Source: Clostridiales bacterium
Lineage (GTDB): Bacteria > Bacillota > Clostridia > Oscillospirales > CAG-272
Length of the DNA stretch: 33,605 nucleotides
Direction: 5' to 3'
Assembly (NCBI GenBank): GCA_024693345.1
Contig: JAILLB010000033.1
Coordinates: forward strand, 1 to 33,605
A model generated the notes under the pieces. The model ran no database searches. It was not told the DNA's origin and saw only the letters and a list, made by a program, of their open reading frames with translations. Of the stretch, positions 1 through 8,259 are shown piece after piece (the stretch's first letter is position 1; each line of letters opens with the position of its first letter). The position numbers and the translations under genes were made by a program.

Positions 1-2
1 TC

Positions 3-428
3 ACAAGATGGATTGCTGACTATTGCACTACAAATCATATCAATACTGTGATTATTGGAGATTTGACCGGAATACGCGAAGACAACGACAAGGGTGATCG
101 AGTCAATCAAGAACTGCATGCGTTGCCGTATAAAATAATCACAGATATTCTCGAGTACAAATTGGGTCTTTTCGGTATATCCATGGAGAGAGTCAAAGAG
201 TGTTATTCAAGTCAGTGCAGTCCCAACTGTAGTATTGTACAGAAGGTATCCGCAACACCGGAAAAGAGAATCAACAGAGGCTTATACCAGGATGGACATG
301 CAGTATGGAATGCCGACAGTGTAGGTGCGTATAACATTATGCGTTTGTATTTCCAACAAGAAGGAATTATACGAACACTCAATCAAAAAGGGTTATCTAA
401 TACAACAATAATCAAGGTAGCTGCGTAG
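3..428 (+). CDS. tnpB: TnpB / IS200-IS605 family OrfB, C-terminal part (5' end truncated by window edge)
   Basis: The ORF is open to the left edge in this frame (..RWIADYCTTNHINTVIIGDLTG..). It ends in ..ECYSSQCSPNC...NRGLYQDGHAVWNADSVGAYNIMRLYF.., matching the TnpB RuvC-III/zinc-ribbon end (NADxxGAxNI). Confidence 0.85.
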   Translation, partial: TRWIADYCTTNHINTVIIGDLTGIREDNDKGDRVNQELHALPYKIITDILEYKLGLFGISMERVKECYSSQCSPNCSIVQKVSATPEKRINRGLYQDGHAVWNADSVGAYNIMRLYFQQEGIIRTLNQKGLSNTTIIKVAA

Positions 429-520
429 CCTATGGCAGCAGTAGTGGTGGCATGGACCCACCGCCATCCCGGCTTTGCCGGGCTCTGGATGCTCGGTTAT
501 TCAATTGCCGAGTAGTTCAC
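429..520 (+). ncRNA. Candidate TnpB omega-RNA scaffold / IS right end (probably overlaps the tnpB 3' end)
   Basis: Successive hairpins right after tnpB: ggtgg/ccacc (446-462), cccggc-ttt-gccggg (468-482), ctcgg...ccgag (492-512), then tagttcac. This position matches known TnpB omega-RNAs. Confidence 0.55.
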
Positions 521-667
521 GTTATTGATTACCTTTTTCTCGATGGGGCTGTAAAAACCCAAATTGACGCTTAAGCAATAAGGCAACAGAACATGAGACA
601 ACATTGACGAAGAATACCATGTGTTCCACCCGACATTTGTCTTTTTTCTCAATTCATCATAAGTCAT
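497..667 (-). pseudogene. N-terminal fragment of a GH63-like (MGH1-type) glycosidase, truncated by the IS insertion
   Basis: Good RBS (AGAGGTGTTGTAAC-ATG) then MTYDELRKKTNVGWNTWYSSSMLSHVLLPYCLSVNLGFYSP. The GWNTW..SxLSHVLLPxxxxxNLGF pattern resembles MGH1-type glycosidase N-termini. The ORF ends within the IS right end. Confidence 0.55.
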
Positions 668-810
668 GTTACAACACCTCTTTTGCTTAGAAAACATATA
701 ATGTTCTACCAACAAAAAGTATATCCCAGATTAGCACACCTGTAAAGAGAAATGGGCAGTTCGCTCAAAAACAATTATCGACCGAATTCGATTACGAGTC
801 CGGTCGATTC

Positions 811-887
811 TGGCGTTCCCGACTGGATTCGAACCAGCGGCCTGTCGCTTAGGAGGCGACCGCTCTATCCTGCTGAGCTACGGGAAC
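811..887 (-). tRNA. tRNA-Arg (anticodon CCT)
   Basis: Reverse complement GTTCCCGTAGCTCAGCAGGATAGAGCGGTCGCCTCCTAAGCGACAGGCCGCTGGTTCGAATCCAGTCGGGAACGCCA. It has a 7-bp acceptor stem, D and T arms, anticodon loop CTCCTAA and an encoded CCA. Confidence 0.95.
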
Positions 888-920
888 ATATCGGTGTCAT
901 GTGACACCGAAAACATGTTC

Positions 921-2231
921 TTATTCATCTTTTTTCTTTTTAAATGGATTTCTAAATTTCTTTTTTTGTTTTTCAGTATTTTCTTCTTCGGATTTCTTGT
1001 TGAAGGCTTCGGATACTTTAGCCCTGTGCTCCTCATCCGCAATGATGATTTCCCTGTCCTTGTCATTTGACGCATAATCGGCAAGCTCGGTTGACTCTCC
1101 TTTTTTGGAAAGTCTGTTATCAACAAGTTCTTTGATGAATATGTACGCGACTGCAAACAAAGGCACAGCCACAACAGCGCCGGCTAAGCCAAAGATTCCT
1201 GCCATAAGTACAACTGCAAGGAAAACAAATGCAGCTGAGAATCCGAGATTTACCTTGAGCAATCTTCTCATGATGAAGTGGTAGTCTATTACCTGTATTA
1301 CGACAAACGAAATAACGTACCAGATTACAATATCGGGATTTGAAATAAAAACTATGAACGTTGTTATCAATCCACCGATAATCGGTCCGAAAATCGGAAC
1401 GAAATTCGTGATGGCGGTAATCAAACTGATAAGAGGATAATAAGGAACTCCAAGAATCATGTTTACGAAGAGAGATATGACGCCGCAAATGATGGAATCC
1501 ATAAGTTTTCCGTAAACAAATCTTCCGAAATACTGATTCATTACGTTCTTTGCATGGCCCAGTTTCGTATATATCTTATCCTTGAACATTGCTCTCATCA
1601 GCTTCTTTGCCTGAGCAATCAATCTCTCTTTTGCAGCAAGGAAATATACCGAAAGAATAAGTCCGAGAAGTACATCTTTAATCGCATTTGCTATGCCCGT
1701 AACAAAACTTGTTATATTCGGCATATACTGCGACAATAAGTCGTAAATTGTATTCAAGGCATTCTTTGCTGCGTCTATGATACTTGCAAAGAACGGTGCA
1801 ATTATAGAGCCGCTGGATGCCTGAGCCTCAAGCCAGCCGACAACTGCATTGATATAGGATGGTAGCTTGCCAGACAAGTCAGTATAACCATATCCAACCT
1901 GAGGAATAATAACCCAGAATACAATTCCGAGCAATATGAGCAGGATAAGGTATGTCAAAACCAGTCCGAGTGCCCTTCTGAGTCTGCGGCCATATTTCAT
2001 CTTGTCACAGAACGAGAACAATTTTTTCTCGTAGAACACCATCTGAAAACTCAACACATATGCAAATCCGATTCCAAGCAAAACCGGTCTTAGAATTGAG
2101 ATGATTCTTCCCAAAAACGAGGAAACATCTCCGTTTTTAATGAAGAAAAATACTGTGAGAATGCCAAGTGCCAATACTATAAAAGTATAGAAGGCAATCG
2201 TAGCGTACTTAGGGTTCTTTTGAAATTTCAC
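921..2231 (-). CDS. AI-2E family transporter (TqsA/YdiK-like permease)
   Basis: 436 aa polytopic protein with characteristic C-terminal motifs (NFVPIFGPIIGGL, VIQVIDYHFIMRRLL, AGIFGLAGAVVAVPLFAVAYI) and a charged C-terminal tail. Confidence 0.85.
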   Translation of the reverse strand: MKFQKNPKYATIAFYTFIVLALGILTVFFFIKNGDVSSFLGRIISILRPVLLGIGFAYVLSFQMVFYEKKLFSFCDKMKYGRRLRRALGLVLTYLILLILLGIVFWVIIPQVGYGYTDLSGKLPSYINAVVGWLEAQASSGSIIAPFFASIIDAAKNALNTIYDLLSQYMPNITSFVTGIANAIKDVLLGLILSVYFLAAKERLIAQAKKLMRAMFKDKIYTKLGHAKNVMNQYFGRFVYGKLMDSIICGVISLFVNMILGVPYYPLISLITAITNFVPIFGPIIGGLITTFIVFISNPDIVIWYVISFVVIQVIDYHFIMRRLLKVNLGFSAAFVFLAVVLMAGIFGLAGAVVAVPLFAVAYIFIKELVDNRLSKKGESTELADYASNDKDREIIIADEEHRAKVSEAFNKKSEEENTEKQKKKFRNPFKKKKDE

Positions 2232-2265
2232 GTTGTTTGCCTCCTATTCTTCAAGATTTTTGATT

Positions 2266-4533
2266 TTACTCTGTAACTTTTGTTTCAGTTTCTTCTGTTT
2301 CGGTAACCTCTTCTGTATTTACATCCATGGCTTTTCTGTAGGTTGCGATAACTCTTTCAACTATATCGCTCCATGGTTCCGGTATTGTCTCTTTGGCTTT
2401 CTGGTCAACCAAAGCTTTCTTCTCCGGATCACTGAATATTTCAACAATTCTGTTGGCCATTGAAGTTTCGTCGAGTTCGGCAACATAACCATTTTCTCCG
2501 TCCTCAACAACTTCAGCAGCGTTCGAGCCTTTTGTCATAAGTGACGGAACTCCCATAAGGGCCGCTTCTCTGACAACAAGAGGTGCGTTATCATACATTG
2601 ATGGGAAGAAGAACAAATCGGCTGCCGAATAAACACCGTACAGCTCCGGTCCGTTTACCTCTCCAATAAACTTCACGTTTTTGACTTTCAGACTGTTTGC
2701 GTATTTAAGTATTTCTTTTTCGTGGTATCCTTGTCCGGCAATTATGAGGAAATACTCATCACTTATTCCCTCAAGCTTTTTCATTGTATCAAGAATCAGT
2801 TTCAGATTCTTGTGCCAAATCAGCTGACCTGTAAACAAGAGAATTTTCTTGTCTTCCGGGATTCCATACTTTTCAATGGCATCCTTCTTCAATTGTTCAA
2901 CATCGATTGACGGATCCAATGGTTCAATACCATTGTTCATAACGTGGATTTCTCCGTTGTATCCATATTGTCTCAATGTATTTGCTGTGCTGTATGAACA
3001 CGACCATACCATGTCGCATTTACAAAAATGATCGACGACATTGTTGACAACAAACTTAGCCAAAAGCTTGCTGTGTGTTATGCTGACGGTATCGTCATAA
3101 AACTTGCTGTGGAATGTTGATACAACAGGTATGTTGAATATCTTACCCAGTTTTATTGCGATTCTTCCGGTAATAAACGGGGAGTGACAATGAATGATGT
3201 CAAAGTTCTTTTCCTTGAAATACTTCTTTAGTTTTTTTGTTACAAACGGCCACGGGAAACTGTAATCCCAGCCCGGAACCTTTACAGGATCAATTAAGAA
3301 CATTTCATATGGTAATTGTGAATAATCAAATCCCTTTTCTCTGGGGCAAATAACCGTAACATTTCCGTTATACATCTTGTTGATGTATTTGCCATACGCA
3401 TTGACAGTCTTTATTACCCCGTCGACCCTGGGCAGATACAAATCAACAAATATTGCCACTTTCAACGGACCTTCCTGAGGAGGTCTCTTTTTCAAATGCT
3501 TTTTATTCTTCATAGTGCTCTTTGCTGTAATGAATATTCCTATGATTATCCATAGGTAGTAGACCATGAATCTCCATGCAATAACAGCCCAGAACAAGAA
3601 TCCTTCCTTCAACTGGGAGAATACTGCATAGAAATACCCCTCTGCTGCTCCCGAGTTACCGGGGCTTGGAATTATAGTGATTGCTGCGTAGATGTACACA
3701 ACAAGTGAAAAAATGTCCCACCAGCTTCCTGTTCCGCCAAATGCCTTAAGCATGAAATACGGGATGGACAGAATGGCTGTCTGGTAGATAATTGACAGGA
3801 ACAGAAGCAACAATGTAAAGTGAGGTCTCTTGTTGATGATTTTAAAGCTCGAGACGTAGTCATTCATTACTCTCGTTATGTTGTTGACAGCTTTTTCCTT
3901 GTCTTTGATGATTCTTATTTTGTTCAAAAACTTTGCTATCGCGTTCAAAAATGCCACAAAAGGCTTCGGGAAGAAAGCAAAGAAAACAATTGCGGCTGGA
4001 ACAAATGCATAGCATAAAAATCCCACATAAGCCTGTACTCTTACAAGTGTGACGGAATCAACTATGTTCCTGTTCGCAATAAATACAACTAAAGCGATTA
4101 TTAGGAACGCAAATTGCTGAGACAAAAATCCAATAATCGGAATCGATCCGCTTGCTCCGTTTGAGTATCCGCGCTGTTTAAGATACAACATTTGGAATGG
4201 CTGTCCACCAGCACCGAGTGGTGTTACGTTGTCGTAGTACTTACCAATCATTGCGCACTCGAATGCACCTTTGGGGTCATTCTTTCCTGTTGCAACCATC
4301 AGCATCTTCTTATATCCGAGATACATAACAAAGACGGCTGCGGCAAAGCAAGCCAAACCTATTCCTAAATACCATAACTTTACATCGGAGAAATTGATGA
4401 ACGATGCTGATTCCGATTGTTTTTTGTACTCATCTATCGCTATATAACCAACGACTAAAAGGTTGATTACCAAAACGATAACCAACCATAATCGTTGCTT
4501 TTTCTTAGTGTTTTTGATGTTTGTATTGTCCAA
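2266..4533 (-). CDS. Fusion: N-terminal flippase-like (LPG synthase TM/UPF0104) domain plus C-terminal GT4-type glycosyltransferase
   Basis: N-terminal half is multi-TM with GKYYDNVTPLGAGGQPFQMLYLKQRG and IPSPGNSGAAEGYF. C-terminal half has ..VAIFVDLYLPRVDGVIKTV...VVSTFHSKFYDD...LFTGQLIWHKNL...FFFPSMYDNAPLVVREAALMGVPSL.. Confidence 0.85.
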   Translation of the reverse strand: MDNTNIKNTKKKQRLWLVIVLVINLLVVGYIAIDEYKKQSESASFINFSDVKLWYLGIGLACFAAAVFVMYLGYKKMLMVATGKNDPKGAFECAMIGKYYDNVTPLGAGGQPFQMLYLKQRGYSNGASGSIPIIGFLSQQFAFLIIALVVFIANRNIVDSVTLVRVQAYVGFLCYAFVPAAIVFFAFFPKPFVAFLNAIAKFLNKIRIIKDKEKAVNNITRVMNDYVSSFKIINKRPHFTLLLLFLSIIYQTAILSIPYFMLKAFGGTGSWWDIFSLVVYIYAAITIIPSPGNSGAAEGYFYAVFSQLKEGFLFWAVIAWRFMVYYLWIIIGIFITAKSTMKNKKHLKKRPPQEGPLKVAIFVDLYLPRVDGVIKTVNAYGKYINKMYNGNVTVICPREKGFDYSQLPYEMFLIDPVKVPGWDYSFPWPFVTKKLKKYFKEKNFDIIHCHSPFITGRIAIKLGKIFNIPVVSTFHSKFYDDTVSITHSKLLAKFVVNNVVDHFCKCDMVWSCSYSTANTLRQYGYNGEIHVMNNGIEPLDPSIDVEQLKKDAIEKYGIPEDKKILLFTGQLIWHKNLKLILDTMKKLEGISDEYFLIIAGQGYHEKEILKYANSLKVKNVKFIGEVNGPELYGVYSAADLFFFPSMYDNAPLVVREAALMGVPSLMTKGSNAAEVVEDGENGYVAELDETSMANRIVEIFSDPEKKALVDQKAKETIPEPWSDIVERVIATYRKAMDVNTEEVTETEETETKVTE

Positions 4534-4780
4534 AATATATACCCCTCTTCATTATGCGTGAAGAAACTAAAATTCAATTTTATGCAAATTTATTTTTTTA
4601 CAAAAGTTGCTTATGTATAATACCACGAGTTCGTACCAAAGTCAATCAATATGGCTGCCCGCAACAACCGACAAGTGTGTTTTGTTGTTGTTTTCGCCAA
4701 CTATGGGAACATTTTGGTATTGTTATTGGTAATAAACAGTAGTAAAATAGTAATACTGCATTCACAAGAGAGGATTTTGT

Positions 4781-7700
4781 GTGAAAAACCATTCTTTCAA
4801 AATTATCAAAAGGGTATCAACAGCAACAATTTCAATTTTGTTATGTTTGATGTTTGTCGTGTCAACTGTTTCAGCACCGGCATTAAACACTTTTAACTAC
4901 TCGGATTCAAATGAAAACATGTACACAAACAGTGTTGCCCCGAGTATATTGGTGGAACTGATTACCGGAAGCACCTACACTGCTTTTGAAAAAGAATATC
5001 TTGACACGATTCAGGACTATTACTTAAGATACAACACTCAGATTTCAACAGATTATGTTGACCTTGAAGCTGTTGGATCCATCATTTTTGTTTCCGCGAG
5101 AAGCTACACCGCTATTACAAAAAACAACAAAATGATAAAATGGGTCCCCGTATCTGCAACATGTAATGGTGTTACTCTTCCTTTGACCTCAAACGGTGCT
5201 GTATATGAGTGTCAGTTTGATAATGTCAAGCCCGATACTTCTTACCCAATAAAGGTTAATTATTCCGCAACAATTGACATAGTCCCAGGTGATGCAAACC
5301 TTCTCGCAAATAAGGTTTATAACGATGCGCTTGATGTAAAAACCATAATGAATACATATCAGTCGCAGTTGGAAAAATATAACGTTAGTGCAAATGCTTA
5401 TGCTTCATATCAGAAACAATATGAACTGTACAAAACTGAACTCGAGCGATACAACAAATACCTTGCCGACAAGGAAACTTATAACATTCAGGTTTCCGAG
5501 TACCAGCAGTATTTGAAAGACTGTAAGGTATATGAAGAAGAACTGGTGAAATACGGCGAGTATCTTGTTGCACTTGAGGAATACAACACTGCATATGCAC
5601 AATACCAGGAAGATCTTGAAAAGTTCAAACAGAACAGCGAAAAATATGCCGAATATTTGGAATACATCGCCAAAATCGAAAAATGCGAAGATTACCTGAA
5701 ATACATGGACCGCATATTCATGAACTCGGCAGAAGGCCACTCGATGTATGGAACAATTGTTGGCGGAACGGTTGACACTGTTCTTAACAACAAGGAGCAA
5801 TTGGTCAGCTACGGTGGCGTCAGCCCTGAAGACATAGACAATGCCGGCACGGCGACAGTGGCACTCAGAACTCTTCTCGGAGAATACTCCAACCTTAAGA
5901 CTAACGAGGCCAGATTCAACTGGTACAAAGAAAAACACGATGCCCTTCTCAGTGCATTTTCCCTTTTGTATTCGAGTCTGTACTCTCTCCTGAAAAACAG
6001 AGCAGTATACGTTGAACTTTCAAAAAGAGATAAACTAACGCGTTTCTACCAATTCATTTCACAGATGTATGTCATCTGCACTAATCTTGATGACAATGCC
6101 GCTCTCTCCAAGGATTGGTACATTTATGATATAAAAAGCAAAACGAATCTTACTTTGATGCAGGTCCTGGAACCGGATTTGTATTTTGAAGACACAAACA
6201 ATTCGGTGCCCACAAACACAAACTGGCCCACTGAAGTAGAAAAGGTTGAAATACCTACTTCTTCAACAGTCCCGGAAAAACCCGCAACCATGTATGAACC
6301 GATGCCGCCCACAGTAGTAACAGAGCCGGTTGAACCGGAAGTTGTCACTATGCCAACGGCGCCCACAGTGGTTCCCGCTCCAGGTGCAAAGCCATCTGAG
6401 CCAATCCTTTCTTCAGTACAGAAAAACCTTCTGGCAGAGCTGGAAAACGGCACATTGAAGAAAAGAGTCAACGTCACATCAACATACAGTTACAAAATCG
6501 AAACAACAATCAATACGTTCCTTACAGCAGCAGATATTTATCCGTATCCTGTCGTGACGTTTGTCAACTACAACGGAACTGTAATCGTTGATCTTGTTTT
6601 GAAAAATCCATCCGATGTTCAAGGCATTATGCCGGATATTCCGACATCAGCATACGAAAAATATACCTTCGAGTACTGGGAGACTACCGGCGGAACCAGA
6701 GTTGATTTCAATAATGTCAACAGAAATATGACGGTATACCCGCATTTTTCAACTTCGGAAGCAAAATATGAGATAACCTGGCAGCTCAAGGGAAAGTCAT
6801 ACAAGGTTACATGTTCGTACGGAGAAACTCCGACATTCCCGGGCACAATAGAACCATACTATGACGATGAATATGAATACACTTTCGTCAGTTGGGACAA
6901 AGACATAGTTCCGACAACCGAAGACACAACATATACAGCGAAATATTCAACCGAAAAACGTTCATACGACATTCAGTGGATTATAGATAAGAGCATTTTT
7001 GTCTCTACGTGTGAATACGGAACAATTCCGGTCTGTCCGGAAACTGAGCTGGATTACTACACAGATGATTCGTTCTATGAATTCACAGGATGGGACAAAG
7101 AAATTGCAGCTGTAACGGGAGAAACAACATACACCGCAAGATTTTTAAAACACGAACTGATTAAAGAACAGAGCGGAAAAACAATCTCGGTCACAAGGGA
7201 TTCGAATTCATTTGCAATCAGCCTGCCAGATAATTCAGGCGTCTTGGACATTTCCAACCTCGCAGGTCTGGTTTCAAGCAACAATTTGAAGGTCACAGTT
7301 AATTCGAACAACAACGCAATTGAACTGCCGGCAGAGTATGTAAAGACATATGTGTCGAACGGAATTATCGTCTCTTTTTCGACATCGAATCCTACTGAAG
7401 GCTCAGTGGTTTTCAATGTGAGTGTTACAGATGCAGAAGGCAAACCCATCAGCACAAACGGTCTTATCATCAAGTATTACGAACCCGACAGTACTGAGTA
7501 TGCATGTTATTATGTAAGTGGCCTGGAAAAGATTAACTGCACTCTGTACAGGCAGGCAGATTATTTCGTTCTCACGATGAACGGAGAAAGCCACTCCTAT
7601 ACATTCGAAAAGGTAAAAGGCAACACTGAAGAAGAATACTACATTGTCAATTTTTACCTTGAAGGTCAACTGTATTCAAGTGGAAAATACAAGTTCGGAG

Positions 7701-7990
7701 AACAGTTGTTTATGCCGTATACACCTACAAAAGAAGGCAATGACGAGTATGAGTATTCATTCTCTGGTTGGTCACCGACAGTTGTCACAACAGTAACAAA
7801 AAGTGTAGATTACAACGGATATTTCAAAGAAACAAAGAAAGCCGGATCAGGCGATTACAACGTCTCTCCTCACACCACTCTCTACCCGATTCATCTTCTA
7901 TTCATCGGGTTTGCTATAGTGGAAGTTCTTACAGTTGGAATCACCTTCCTGGTCAAATTCATAATGACGAAAAAGAAGAAACATGACTAG
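4781..7990 (+). CDS. Large membrane-anchored surface protein: signal peptide, Tyr-rich coiled region, InlB B-repeat-like modules, C-terminal TM
   Basis: GTG start after GAGAGGA. Hydrophobic signal ISILLCLMFVVSTVSAPA. Repeated YxIxWxxxGKxYKVTCSYGETPTFP...YTFVSWDKDIVPTTEDTTYTAKY modules. C-terminal TM then KKKKHD. Confidence 0.75.
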   Translation: MKNHSFKIIKRVSTATISILLCLMFVVSTVSAPALNTFNYSDSNENMYTNSVAPSILVELITGSTYTAFEKEYLDTIQDYYLRYNTQISTDYVDLEAVGSIIFVSARSYTAITKNNKMIKWVPVSATCNGVTLPLTSNGAVYECQFDNVKPDTSYPIKVNYSATIDIVPGDANLLANKVYNDALDVKTIMNTYQSQLEKYNVSANAYASYQKQYELYKTELERYNKYLADKETYNIQVSEYQQYLKDCKVYEEELVKYGEYLVALEEYNTAYAQYQEDLEKFKQNSEKYAEYLEYIAKIEKCEDYLKYMDRIFMNSAEGHSMYGTIVGGTVDTVLNNKEQLVSYGGVSPEDIDNAGTATVALRTLLGEYSNLKTNEARFNWYKEKHDALLSAFSLLYSSLYSLLKNRAVYVELSKRDKLTRFYQFISQMYVICTNLDDNAALSKDWYIYDIKSKTNLTLMQVLEPDLYFEDTNNSVPTNTNWPTEVEKVEIPTSSTVPEKPATMYEPMPPTVVTEPVEPEVVTMPTAPTVVPAPGAKPSEPILSSVQKNLLAELENGTLKKRVNVTSTYSYKIETTINTFLTAADIYPYPVVTFVNYNGTVIVDLVLKNPSDVQGIMPDIPTSAYEKYTFEYWETTGGTRVDFNNVNRNMTVYPHFSTSEAKYEITWQLKGKSYKVTCSYGETPTFPGTIEPYYDDEYEYTFVSWDKDIVPTTEDTTYTAKYSTEKRSYDIQWIIDKSIFVSTCEYGTIPVCPETELDYYTDDSFYEFTGWDKEIAAVTGETTYTARFLKHELIKEQSGKTISVTRDSNSFAISLPDNSGVLDISNLAGLVSSNNLKVTVNSNNNAIELPAEYVKTYVSNGIIVSFSTSNPTEGSVVFNVSVTDAEGKPISTNGLIIKYYEPDSTEYACYYVSGLEKINCTLYRQADYFVLTMNGESHSYTFEKVKGNTEEEYYIVNFYLEGQLYSSGKYKFGEQLFMPYTPTKEGNDEYEYSFSGWSPTVVTTVTKSVDYNGYFKETKKAGSGDYNVSPHTTLYPIHLLFIGFAIVEVLTVGITFLVKFIMTKKKKHD

Positions 7991-7996
7991 CAAATG

Positions 7997-8028
7997 ACAT
8001 GGCTCAAAAAACAGAGCCATGTTTTTTT
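7997..8028 (+). terminator. Rho-independent terminator
   Basis: acatggctc-aaaaaaca-gagccatgt hairpin followed by a T run. Confidence 0.85.
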
Positions 8029-8091
8029 GCCGTATTCCATGATGAAAATGGCGACTTTTTGTAAATTTGACGCATTTTTCATATATATATA

Positions 8092-8120
8092 TTGACACTT
8101 TTAAAAAAATGTGCTAAATT
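8092..8120 (+). promoter_or_regulatory. Sigma-A-type promoter
   Basis: TTGACA (8092-8097), 17-bp spacer, TAAATT (8115-8120), upstream of the 8260 CDS. Confidence 0.7.
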
Positions 8121-8259
8121 ATATCCATTAAATAGGCTTATCATGGCTTTTTGCCCCCCAGAGCGTTGTCGCGAGATGCTCCGGAAGCAAGAACTTGCGA
8201 TAATATTTCGACCATCTAAGCTGATTCAATTTAATTATTCCAGAAAGAGAGAATTGAAA

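Larger units (their letters stand above)
1..520 (+). mobile_element. IS200/IS605-family (tnpB-only or IS605-type) element, right portion; right end estimated near 520
   Basis: TnpB C-terminus followed by a palindrome-rich 90-nt tail ending ctcggttattcaattgccgagtagttcac. Beyond it, the minus-strand glycosidase reading frame resumes. The exact boundary is inferred. Confidence 0.65.

Noticed and set aside
5405-5938. 177-aa minus-strand ORF antisense to the first surface protein
   Set aside because: Phe/Val/Leu-rich composition expected from the antisense of Tyr/Glu/Lys-rich codons. No RBS or family signature, and the sense ORF is much better supported.
8092-8259. N-terminal extension of the second surface protein ORF
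   Set aside because: The listed start coincides with the promoter, and the signal peptide begins at ATG 8260 with its own RBS.
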